Shown here: positions 47,884 through 58,149 of the stretch, in pieces
Numbering within the stretch: the first letter of the stretch is position 1
How the letters are laid out: every line of letters begins with the position of its first letter
Assembly: GCA_000711775.1 (NCBI GenBank)
Contig: ARYC01017621.1
Span: 1-64,000, forward strand
DNA: 64,000 bases
Reading direction: 5' to 3'
Origin: Oxytricha trifallax
Taxonomy: Eukaryota; Ciliophora; Spirotrichea; Sporadotrichida; Oxytrichidae
Notes under the pieces: generated by a model
Told to the model about the DNA's origin: nothing
Database searches by the model: none
Seen by the model: only the letters and a program-made list of their open reading frames with translations
Made by a program: the position numbers and the translations under genes

Positions 47884-48080
47884 TTGACAGCTGTCAAATG
47901 TGTCAACTATAAATTTTACAATATATTTTTAATATTAAATATGATTTATAATAATAATTAATAAAAGTATAAATTTGAAATCCGGATAATTGACCAATAT
48001 CTTCTGTCAAATGTGTCAACCTGTCAAATCGCCCTTTAATACATGGGAGTTTCACAATATCCTAATGTCAAATCTGTCAA
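47884..48080 (+). promoter_or_regulatory. TGTCAA iterons, right terminal repeat
   Basis: TGTCAA at 47892, 47901, 48005, 48014, 48022, 48066 and 48075, and one inverted copy at 47884 forming TTTGACAGCTGTCAAA. Spacings of 8-9 bases within clusters are what a repeated binding site for a replication initiator would look like. The 70-codon frames found in each terminal repeat run through these iterons and are not called as genes. Confidence 0.75.
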
Positions 48081-48507
48081 ATGACTTTTTCCAAACATTT
48101 GAAAGTCAATCCAGTAATAATGTAACCGAAACACTTAGTAACATAACGGTAAGTCACATAAACCAAATTAGATCTATAAGACGACAAATTAGTGGCAGTT
48201 AGAAATACTTGATATTTAAATTATTTATTTATTTTTCAATTTCCCCAATTCAATTCAATTCTATTTTAGCAATAATAGAAAAAAAATTTTAAAAAAAGTA
48301 AAGGAAAAAAAGAAAAAAAAATTATTAACTTATAATTATGCTGAATCAAAACCCCAAAATCCTTTCAGTAGTTTGATTGAGTTTTTGATTGATAAAAGTA
48401 GACTATTAGCGCAAACTTTATTAGGGTTTTAATAGCGTTTATGTAGGGGTTTAATGTTTAAATATTAGTAATTTAAGTAAGTACAAAAAGCGAGTTTTTA
48501 AAATATT

Positions 48508-50335
48508 TCACACAAACATAAGCTTAGAGTCATGTGGCAGTTCTATGAATTTTATCTTTCTAAGATGATGTTTAAATGTTTCTATTGTTTGTTAATTCTC
48601 TTAGCTTGGCTTGATAATAGTTGAAAATGCAAGTTCTCTGAGACCCCCATTTATTTTATTTTTATCGAGATATTGTTTGATTCTCTACATAGAATCTCTC
48701 TCTCCCCTGCAGCTAAAGTAATCGTTTCTTGGCATGTCGCTCTCTATAATTATTACTGCTAGAGCCCAGATATCCCATTAAGTGTCTCCATCTCTCCAAT
48801 CCTCTCTCTCTGGGAAATACCCAGGAGTGCCGTATACATTTCCTTATGCAGAGGCTTGCACTCTTTGAGCTCTGTTGAAGTCAATAATATAAACTCTAAG
48901 AGGCTGAAAGTTCAACATGATGTTCTCTGGCTTTAAGTCTCTATGAACATAACCTAGCTGGTGAAGCTCGTCAACCCCTCAACTATCTGCTATACTATCT
49001 AGCTAATTTATCTCTGACATCTATTGTCAGATAAGAATTCTCTGTAAGTCATTTCAAAAAAGGAAGCCTGAAGGCTACATGATCTTTACCAAGTAAAACA
49101 GCATCAAGCTAGATGATATGCCTGCACTCATTTAACTTTGCCTTTTAAAGAGCATACTCATTAGCAAATTCCATTTGGAACTTGTCATCAGCAAGGAAGT
49201 AATTGAAAGGATATATCTTGTAAGCATATTAGTCATCAGTAATGACTCTCTTCTCAATTTTATCTTCAAAAGTAAGGTAGCTTTCTAGGCAAGAATCTAA
49301 GTCAATAATTTTTAATATATAAATTATGAAAAATAAGTGGAAATGTATAATTTAAAACGAAAATGAATTTTAATTCAAAGTATTAGTATAGATAATTAAA
49401 GAAAATGGAATCATAAACAGCTTTATCATTTTAATATTGACCTTCGTACTTTGCTCCATCTGGCCACACCTACTTTGTTGTTCCCATCTTTTTCTAGCGT
49501 CACTTGAAATTTCGGTCAATTGACATCGCTACTCCTGCTGGTAAGTGTTGCTGAAATAAAAAAATTTTAGATATGTTTTTTGTAACTTACAAATTTTAGT
49601 GAATGACCACCATCTTCACCAACAACATCTTAAGACTTCATTTTATTATAATTTATTATCAATTTAATTAATCAATTTCCTATTATAAATTATGAATCTT
49701 CATTGCCTCTATTTTAACCATGATTTTATTGATCTCAGAGACTGGAAAGTTCTTGACTGCTTTCTTCATTTTAACTTACTTCTAGACTTCAACTCTAAGA
49801 GACTCCACTGAGTTTCTTGATCTTCTCTTTTAAAGGAATCTATTACCAGTAGCTTCATGAATAAAGACAAAACTTTAATTGTGCTTTTTCTTTAAGTGCA
49901 CTTTGAGGTCTCTAGTATGAGAATATGGCTTCTCACAGAACTCACAGACATACTTCCCATCTTTCTTCTAATGCTTGAAATATAACCTTGGCATATCGTT
50001 GTGTATATCTCTCAAGTATCTTTTAAAGGTCGACTTGTAAGGGAAAACTTTATTGCATTCTTTGCATTAATAGTCAACTTTAGCTGGAATTTATTAATGC
50101 TCTATGGCGGCTTTTTAACCTCCTCCTCAATTTGCACAGCTTCTTTGATAACCTCTTACTTAACTTATATTTAAATATCAAAACTAGACTGGTCAAAGTT
50201 GTCATAAGTAGGCTCCCACTGAGTACAAGCGTCTCTGGTCTCAACTTTTCTTGGTTGCTGGAATGATATCTTTTATTGACTTTACCCAAGTAATGCCGCT
50301 CTTCTCAAAAGGTTAGCGCTCGTTTTATTTTTCTG
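48508..50335 (-). pseudogene. TBE zinc-finger/kinase gene (C copy), split by S3
   Basis: From the upstream end: acidic EAVQIEEEVKKPPQSIN, then after a frameshift CKECNKVFPYKSTFKRYLRD (first finger, first His replaced by Tyr), CEFCEKPYSHTRDLKVHLKK (second finger intact), SEINKIMVKIEAMKIH; then the 0.4 kb S3 insertion; then ESYLTFEDKIEKRVITDDQY, YAYKIYPFNYFL, a frameshift, VHRDLKPENIMLNF, IIDFNRAQRV, GTPGYFPERED and the C-terminus up to TGA at 48508-48510. As in B the DFG motif is DFN. Both kinase lobes are recognisable, but not readable as one frame. Confidence 0.85.
49310..49705 (-). repeat. S repeat, copy S3, inserted in TBE C kinase gene
   Basis: On the minus strand: CATAATTTATAATAGGAAAT leader, GAAGATGGTGGTCATTCACT, splice-like donor GTAAGTTACAAA and acceptor TTTTTATTTCAG, i.e. 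the same order as S1 and S2; the part behind the acceptor differs (GVARWSKVRRSILK in one frame). CATAATTTATA occurs at both edges and may be the target duplication. The surrounding kinase gene aligns to B on both sides, so the boundaries are clear. Confidence 0.75.
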
Positions 50336-50626
50336 ATATATTTTATTATAATAATGATAAAATCTACCGAGATAAACTATTATAGTCGAGTATAAGACAC
50401 TGTGGTAGATTCACAGACTGAGAGGTAATAAAATTAAATAACCATAGAAGACTGTAAGTCGACATATTTTATGAGAATAATATACATTTTAGTAAATTAA
50501 AATATTCCTAATGAACTTTTGTTTCTCAAGGAGGTCCTCCAAATCAAGTTTGAACTTAATTTGGAGGAAAAATTATTAAGCATTTTTAAATTTAATCTGC
50601 TCCTAATTAAGTTTTAACCTTAAAAT

Positions 50627-50869
50627 TTAACTCCTATTAAAGTTTGAACTTAATTTGGAGGACCTCCTAAAATAATTAAACATTATTAGGAGCAATTTAA
50701 TGGAGATAGATTGATAAAAATGGAGATCAATCTGTGAAACTTGAAGCAAGTTTTTCAATGCTTCTCCACACATCTTTTCAAGGTTGGCTTCCAGTAGGTC
50801 CTCCCTATTTAGTAGTAAGATTATAATAAACTTAGAATGGATATCCATAATTTTAAATTTCATTAACAT
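50627..50869 (-). other. Conserved block upstream of TBE kinase (C copy)
   Basis: NREDLLEANLEKMCGEALKN followed by LLQVSQIDLHFYQ aligns with the same block in A, B and E. Because C is the most diverged copy, this points to LLEANLEKMCGEAL... as the real reading frame of the block. Confidence 0.5.
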
Positions 50870-50889
50870 ATCTAGAAAGAGGAAGCAAG

Positions 50890-51680
50890 ATGGAGTCTAT
50901 GAATGATGCAATGAAGAGAATTTAATCTCAAGATTTAATAGGAAAATTTCGAAGTAAAGAGGACCTTTATAGATATTTGGTATAGCAAGGTAAGTTCTTA
51001 AGTAAGATTAATAAATCCATTATAGTTGGATTGTTCTTGCCGACTTAGGAGGGAACTAAAATCTCATTCTTAAAAGCCTTACTGAGTGAAGAGAAAAAAG
51101 CTTTTAAGTCTAATGAAATAAGAATGATAGAGATACCTAACTACCCTGAAATTTCAGTAACAAACCTCTATGATGATGCTATGAGTGATCCAGATGTTGT
51201 TCTCTACCTTCCATCAAAGTTGCAGCTCTCTAATATGTTGCCAGAGAGAAACTTCTTCTTTGGTGTTCTTGCAACTCTGAAGCCCTGAGTACTTAGATGA
51301 AGATATTTAAAAATGTCACAAGAAACGCTACAGGATCTCTCCTGAAGAAAATAGAAGCAAGGTATTAAAATCAGCGACACCTGGCTCTAGGAACTACAGA
51401 AGCAACCATTCATCTCAAGTAAGCTTTGTCTTCTAACTTTATAGAAAAACCTGGTACTGCTATATACTTAATGAAAGAGTGCAGCAAATTAAACAGATAG
51501 AGAAAGTCTCAAGTAAATCATGAATTAAGTAAGAGGCTCTTCAAAGATTTATAAAAAGAAGACGAGATGAACATAGACGCAGGAGCTGGCACTAAGAAAA
51601 GAAACATGGGCCCAAGCAAGCCTTAAGAGGAAGAAAAGAAAGAGAAGCCAAATCCTTTTATTGGCAAATATGATATGTGA
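50890..51680 (+). pseudogene. TBE 22 kDa protein (C copy)
   Basis: Starts MESMNDAMKRIQSQDLIGKF; open for 138 codons through LFLPTQEGTKISFLKALLSE, EIPNYPEISVTNLYDDAM and LPERNFFFGVLATLKP to a TGA caused by one base near 51288; in the shifted frame EYLDEDIQKCHKKRYRISPE follows, then another shift and a basic tail ending PFIGKYDM with TGA at 51678-51680. The longest undisturbed copy in the window, giving the best view of the N-terminal half. Confidence 0.87.
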
Positions 51681-51686
51681 ACTTAT

Positions 51687-52745
51687 TCATTCGTTTAAAT
51701 CTAAAACTTATTTATTTACACAAAATCTCCCTTCTCTTGCGCATACTTTAGCTTTATCATCGCTGACTCTCTTAGCACCACTCTTAATAAAATCGACTGT
51801 ATCTATCTTTAAATCATGCATAAAGTGATAGAGTAGAAGTTTCTTGTAGTGACCTTTCATTAACCCCCAATATAATTCAATTCCATTGAACAAAGGGCTG
51901 TAAGGGACATTAAATACAGGTGTTAAATTTAGCCTTTCATATTCCTTCCTTGAGTCTTTAGTTTTATGAGCTGATAAGTTATCAACGAATAGAATAAACT
52001 CTTTGTCAGCGTACTTATCTCTGAGTTATTACAAGAACATAATAAATTATTCAGTCTTTATAGAACGAGGGAATAGCATAGGTCTTGAGGCCACTATCTT
52101 CACTTATTCCACCAATAATAGCATGAGTTAACACCTTAACCTTTTAGTCATAAACTTCTATATTACTATACCTCTTGTACCAAGACCTTGATATAAAGGT
52201 ATTGAATGTAAACACAGCTTCATCAGCATGTATGAACTATAAATTATGCTCTTAAGACCTCTGACATTTAATCGAATATATAATTTAAATTAGTCTTTAT
52301 AAAATGGAACATTAAAGTCAATCACTCTCTTAATGCGATTGACTGTCTTGTAAGATATTCCGTTATTTTTATATATGTTAGCTATCGATTAAGCTGATAT
52401 GTGAAGCTCAGGAAATTGGCGATGAAACATCACAGCCCTCTAGGATAGAGAGAAATAAGCCCAGTATTTAAGAGTCTTATCATCAATATGAAAGTCAATA
52501 TGATGCTGCTAAAATTTTAGAGGTCTTTTAGGCTTAGAAATAAACTGCTATCTCTTTAAATTCAATGCTAATAGACAGTGAGACCTCACAGTAGAAGGAG
52601 ATTTATGGAGTAGCCTTGCTATAGACGTATAATTCAGAACAGGCTTGAGTTATTCACTATATTCATCACATCCATATCGCAACTTAAACAATAAATCTAG
52701 ATACTCACTAACATAAACTGACCCCAAACCTCGCATATACTCACT
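51687..52745 (-). pseudogene. TBE transposase (C copy), DD34E, frameshifted
   Basis: Starts MRGLGSVYVSEYLDLLFKLR at about 52742. Open through YTSIARLLHKSPSTVRSHCL (helix-turn-helix-like) and the KTLKYWAYFSLSQRAVMFHR region. Shifts occur near 52275 and 52075. Catalytic residues are all present: FIHADEAVFTF, LFVDNLSAHKTKDS and NGIELYWGLM; 34 residues lie between the second Asp and Glu. The C-terminal part after 52060 is fully open and ends in VLDLNE and TGA at 51687-51689. Confidence 0.9.
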
Positions 52746-52984
52746 TAAATTACTAATATTTAAACATTAAGCCCCTGCATAAACCCTATTAAAACCAGCA
52801 TTTAATAAAGATTTTTTTCACGCTATAGAGATGCGATAAAAAAGTACTGCAAAAGCAAAGTCCAATTAATTTTAAATTCTTTATCAAATGAGCTAAGATC
52901 TTTTTAATTTGCCAACTTTAACTGCCAAAATTATAAATTATATTAAATTTAATTTATAATTAAATTCCAACGAAAAAATAGTTT

Positions 52985-54306
52985 AAAATCTTACTTAGAC
53001 TCGATGGAGTTATTCTTGGGCATGGTTTTGTTGCATTAAGACTGAAAAAATTTGAAATAGCTTTGAGAAAGTATCTCTATCAAAATACCCAGATGATTTA
53101 AATTAGATACTGTCAGAAATAATTAAGGGTGTATAAGAGCTTCAGAACTTGTGTATGTACATAAAGATTTTAAGCCTGAAAGTATTATGTTAAAATCTCT
53201 GTCTATTAGAATTAGTAGTAATTAATTTCAATGGAGCAATAAGATAAGAAATAACAGCTATGGGATCAAACACGCCCCCCATAATGTATATTTTTATTTT
53301 TGTAGTCTGATAGAGTATTTTTCGAGATATGGCCCCCATATAAGTTCAAATTTTAAATATAAAATTATAAAAAAATTATAAAAATATTTCTAATTTTTTA
53401 TAAAAATCTAATTTTTCCTTAAAATATCAATTTAGAGGATTTAATGAAAATTTAAAGAATTTATTCAATTTATCAAAATAATACCATATTAATTTATTTT
53501 ACTATCTTGTTATAAAATTAAAGTAAAATAAATTAATATGATATTATTTTGATATATTGAATAAATTCTTTAAATTTTCATTAAATCCTCTAAATTGATA
53601 TTTTAAGGAAAAATTAGATTTTTATAAAAAATTAGAAATATTTTTATAATTTTTTTATAATTTTATATATAAAATTTGAACTTATATGGGGGCCATATCT
53701 CGAAAAATTTTTATTCACACTTTTAGTTCATTAGCTACTCTTACTCAGCGTCAAAAACTCTATTAGACTACAAAAATAAAAATATACATTATGGGGGGGG
53801 CGTGTTTGATCCCAGAGCCGAAATAACTACTTTGGCTGCGGTGCTTGGCACACCAGGATATTTTCAAATCAGGCAGAAGTGGATTAATGCCCCTGTTTAG
53901 TAGAATGTTTGGGCATTTGCTGCCATAATCTTAGAGTTCGATAGGAAAGTATGTCTTATTTTGGATCAAAGTACGAGAAATATTCAATAAGTTTGGCTTC
54001 TAAATTTTTATAACATGAAGATGTCTGCAATAAAATAAAGAAGCTTGTAGAGATGATAATCGTAAGAGCTCAATCTTATCCTAGAAAATAATTAAAAGAC
54101 ATACATGAAAAACTGCATGAGCAAGATTTAAGAAGTACCACAAAGATTAGCAGATAAAATTTGTTTTAATTAAGTACATTAATAATCATTCAATATTTAT
54201 TAAATTCACAAAAACCTGCGTTTTCTCAACTAACCTCAATAAGACACCAACTATACCCTTCAAATCAAATTACCAAAACATTTAATTAAGGGGTTTTTGG
54301 GTTTTG
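52985..54306 (+). mobile_element. TBE D, right-end fragment
   Basis: Right end GGGGTTTTTGGGTTTTG at 54306 followed by ATT. Only the last part of the zinc-finger/kinase gene remains, starting abruptly at about 52985 within the kinase domain (LLRLDGVILGHGFVALRLKK). The catalytic loop is VHKDFKPESIML (HRD changed to HKD) and the gene continues on the far side of the foldback insertion with LAAVLGTPGYF and a C-terminal tail HEQDLRSTTKISRQN. Between TBE C and D (52827-52984) there is only AT-rich sequence. Confidence 0.85.
53248..53827. mobile_element. 564 bp foldback element with perfect 8 bp target duplication
   Basis: Element 53256-53819, flanked by GAAATAAC at 53248-53255 and again at 53820-53827. 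The termini read AGCTATGGGATCAAACACGC and, inverted, GGCTCTGGGATCAAACACGC, followed by a run of C. Arms of about 240 bp are near-perfect reverse complements; the left arm lacks about 49 bp that the right one has (after TGTAGTCT). Removing the element and one GAAATAAC exactly restores the kinase frame of TBE D (IRQEIT | TLAAV), which proves an insertion. 8 bp duplications are typical of hAT, P and Merlin-like families; there is no transposase, so it is non-autonomous. Confidence 0.95.
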
Positions 54307-54700
54307 ATTAAAGTGAAGTTTATTCATTCATAAAATACTTACTCGTTCTTTTTATAAAATCATAATTTATTTAATAATAATAATTGGATCGAATATAGCA
54401 TGATGATTTTTATAATTTCATATATAAACCTTTTTATTTCTATATGTATAAAAGTAGCTCGAAATGTTAATTCTCGACGCCATTCTTCGATAAACCTTTT
54501 TTCATAATTTTTTATATTATTACTATTAATTCATTCTAATTAAACGTATTCTTTTTATATGTCTTTATTGTATTTCTTATATCTTACTCTCTCTCTCTAT
54601 TGTTTCAAGTATCTTATCTTCATGGCTCCTGAAGATAATGAGTGGCAATCACGATTTTAATATCTACTATACTTAATATTAGCATACAATCTCCTTACTT
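54307..54700. other. Spacer between TBE D and TBE E
   Basis: AT-rich with a (CT)n-like run at 54590-54600. The left end of TBE E should lie here but no telomeric C4A4 tip is visible. Confidence 0.4.
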
Positions 54701-54739
54701 AACAAGGTTCTAATATATTTTAATTTGTTATTTTTCATG

Positions 54740-55247
54740 CTTAATGCTAAAATAAGTCATGCTTTTCTGATCACACTCTAAAAATAGCAGCAACTGCCTA
54801 TACTTCTCACTTAAATGAGCCATTTAGTCCTCTTCTATTTAATTAGAAAGTATCCTAGGTTCCCAAGAACCTTAGCTAAACATTGCATTATTTTATCTTT
54901 AAGCAATTTTCAAATCGATAACAACTACTTCTAAAGGGCAGAGGTTAAACATAACAATTCAAGACTACTAATCTCTATAAAATATCCAAGTTTATAATGC
55001 TTGTTGACACCCTTATCATATCTGAGAGTATTTCTTTTAAATAATCTAGGTATATGCAATATAGTGAGTTTATGAAAGTAATTTTAATTCTTCTAATATA
55101 GTGCAATGAAACATAAGCTTAAAATAACACCATCAACTTAAGCAAGTTATTGCAATCTCTTTTCTATAATTTTCTTAGAACCATATATTAGTTCGTAAAT
55201 TCATTCTGATACTACTCATTCTTAATTAAATAGCTGAAAGGGTGAAC

Positions 55248-55279
<32 letters not shown>

Positions 55280-56880
55280 CTTATTAATCACTATAAGCTT
55301 TCTTTTGTTAGGCATTATAATCAATGAGTTGATAAAGAATTTTATAATAAATGTGCTTTTAGAGGATATAACATGCTTAATAACATTTAATTTAGAGTGA
55401 GAATAACAAGAAATCTGAATATTATTCATATTTCTCTCATCTTTATATGTTTTATCAAGTCTATTCTTGCATTTATCAACACTTGTACAATTAAAGTGCT
55501 CTTTAAACAACTAGCAAATTGAATTACTACAACAATGATGTCAACGAACTGCCCATTTTAGAATAAATTGCTTTAATTGCAAAATTCACAGATTTATCAT
55601 TATTGTATTCCAAGAATTGTTTTCGCTGATTGATAAAATCGTAACTGCTAGATCAAGATCTCTTAGGAATTTTTATTAATTAATTTTTAATTTCTTAACT
55701 AAAATTAGACCGTTATTAATTAAATTATTTAAAACACATTAAAACAATTTCAGTTTTAATGTAAAAAGAAAAAGGTTTAATAGAGAATGATTTCTATATA
55801 CAAAATTGTTAATTAGAAAGTCTTATTTTATTTTTTACAAATCTAAATTTATTTTTGAGAGATCTTAATAATTTTAATTTAAATAGCTTAATTCTATTTA
55901 ATAAATTAAAAGTTAATAATTGAGTTTTCCTAAATAAAATGATTTTCAGCAATTACAAAATTTAGTATTTGAGGCAAATATCTTTGGATATGGGCTCAAA
56001 GATAATCTGTAAACATGCAAATCCAGTAGCAATATTAGAAGAACGAGACTGATTGTCAACTAAAATTTAAGGATAAGTAGTCTTGATTCTTTTGCATAAA
56101 ATTTAGTGATAATTCAGACTACAAATATTGATATAAAGAGAATCTAAAACAAAATGTAGAGATAAATTTGACAACCTAGTGTTGCTTTTCAAACAAACCC
56201 TCTTAATGCATGATATTTTGCTTGTTAAGAGTTGTATCTATAAATTTATTAATCATACACTTTCAATTCAAAAATTTTACCTAAGTACCTGCAGGATAAT
56301 TCATTGTTCCTTTTCGTTTTTAGCTATTGAGCTTTTTTTTCATATTTTTCTTTTTAAGATTCAAGATTATTTATTTTATATTAGATGGTAACAGATATAA
56401 GTCTCTTAATCTTAAATCAAGTACTCGCTAAGATGATGTTTTGCATATGCCTTATAACTTCAGCTGATCGAGTATATGATTTCATGTATGTCATGCACTA
56501 ATATCTGCCATCTACCTTATCGTGCTTTAAATATACCTTGCTTTTCCAGAATGTATATATTTTATATGCTTTTCAGGCTTTATTCAGTTAAAAAATAGTA
56601 CTAGCAGTCTTGATATTAAATTCTTTTTTTTACTTTTAGCTCTTGTTTTACTTCATCAAAATAATAAAATTACACTTTAACTCCACATTTAAAAGGCCTC
56701 TTCTTCAAATTCAAGAGCTCTTAGCTCTTCCTCCCTTTCATGATAAATAATATCAGTATTTAAAATTTTAATTATAATAATCCATCATAAGAGAAAATGA
56801 TTTACGATTGAATTTAGCCTCAAAGTTTAATTTCAACTTTAAATTTAAGTTATAAAACGCTTAAAGCCTCACTAGTTTTA
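54740..56880 (-). pseudogene. TBE zinc-finger/kinase gene (E copy), interrupted
   Basis: Minus-strand sequence at 54880-55250 aligns base by base with TBE A kinase (ACTACTTCTAAAGGGCAGAG is shared). 56395-56880 aligns with the finger region: KHDKVDGRYQCMTYMKSYTR and upstream REEELRALEFEEEAF. Between them lies unrelated DNA that starts at a (TA)n run. Many stops and shifts. Confidence 0.75.
55250..55279. repeat. (TA)n microsatellite
   Basis: Pure TA run of 30 bp at the point where homology of TBE E kinase to TBE A breaks off, so it may mark the insertion site of the 0.9 kb insert. Confidence 0.95.
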
Positions 56881-57389
56881 GTTATTACTTTAAATTTCAG
56901 TTGATATGCAGCAGTAATAGTTGATTTAGAAATGTGAAATATCATATTTATTATTAGTTTATGAATATAATTTTTACTGAATTAATGCTGAATATTTTTA
57001 ATTTAAGTGCCAAAATAGGAAAAATACCCAAAAAATTTCGAACCATTTTAGAACTTTTCAATGAAAATTTTATTTCTTTTAAAACTAGGTTCTAGCAAAG
57101 TTTTTGTACTATTAAATTTTTACTAATTAAATTAAGATAGATTCAGATCCATTATTAATTAAATTTAAACATATTTAGTATTATTTAATGGAATTGAATA
57201 ATTAAAAAGTAGCTTCATCTCTGAAGTTTATTACAGCTTCTGCCTGCTTTCTCCATATATATTTCCCTGGTTGACCTCCTAAATGAGGCCAATATTCGAT
57301 AGTAAGAATTTAAGATAAAAATCCAGAAATATATTTATATATATATATATTTATATGTATTAGAATTTTTAATTCATTGTAAAAAGAGG

Positions 57390-58130
57390 AACAACGATAA
57401 TTCTATTAGTGCTGCACTAGATAAGGTTAAGGCTCAAGAAATTATATCAATAATGAGAAGAGAATATTACTATCGATACAATCTGCATGATAATAGTACA
57501 AATTATGCTTAATTAAGTACTCTCGCAGGTTTATTTCTTCAAACTATGGTAGGTATAAAAATATCATTTTAAAGGCAATTTTTGTGATTTAATAAAAGCC
57601 TTTAAGAACAATTAGATTAAGTTGATAGTGTTCATTAATACCCAGGTATTTCTGTCACTGATCTTTATGAAGTTGCTATAAAAGTGAAAGATAAAGAGTT
57701 GATTTTTTACCTTCCAACCAAGAAAAGTTCACTAAGAAACTTCATAAAAAGAATTTTTTCTTTGGTATTTTTGGTACTTTAAGATAGAGTTTTCTTAGAT
57801 AAATAATTGAAGAAGCTCAGTAGAACGATACTTTTATTTCTCCTCAAGAATAAAACTAGCAAGGTATTCAAATAAGCAAGACCTGGCTCGCTGAGCATAA
57901 GGATTAATCCTTACTTTTCAAATAAATTTAGGTTCATAACTTTGCAGAGAAGCTAGGAACTGGTATATTTATTATGAAAGGACCAGAAGAAAAAAAAGAG
58001 GCTATTTATTAAATGGACAAATGACTTATAAAGATATTTAAAGGCAGATGAAATGAACATCGATGCTTGTGCTTGCTCAAAGTGAAGAAATACTAATCCA
58101 AGATAATTACAGGAAGAAGAAAAGAATGTA
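57390..58130 (+). pseudogene. TBE 22 kDa protein (E copy)
   Basis: NSISAALDKVKAQEIISIMR, AGLFLQTMVGIKISF and then in shifted frames GISVTDLYEVAI and similar pieces align with the B and C proteins. Multiple frameshifts. The conserved kinase-upstream block lies just before it on the other strand (57200-57300). Confidence 0.75.
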
Positions 58131-58149
58131 TTAAAATTAGTATATTATT

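Larger units (their letters stand above)
45859..48346. mobile_element. Rep-type element with ~510 bp inverted terminal repeats
   Basis: Left repeat 45859-46373 and right repeat 47838-48346 are reverse complements with only small indels; the tips read ATTCAGCATAAT. They enclose a 1.46 kb unique part with one gene for a Rep-like protein with an SF3 helicase domain. Both repeats carry arrays of TGTCAA words (next entries). TBE C begins at the base after the right tip, so the right flank cannot be checked for a target duplication. The layout (replication initiator gene between long inverted repeats with iterons) resembles linear hairpin-type replicons or Rep-encoding transposons rather than cut-and-paste elements. 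Confidence 0.88.
48347..52826. mobile_element. TBE C, right end truncated
   Basis: Left end CAAAACCCCAAAATCC at 48347, preceded by AAT (48344-48346). The subterminal sequence (TAGGGTTTTAATAGCG, TTTAATGTTTAAATATTAGTAATTT) recurs inverted at 52742-52826, after which the terminal ~70 bp including the telomeric tip are missing. Its subterminal repeats differ from those of A, B, D and E, so C is a different TBE subfamily. Contains kinase (minus, interrupted by S3), 22 kDa (plus) and transposase (minus). Confidence 0.9.
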
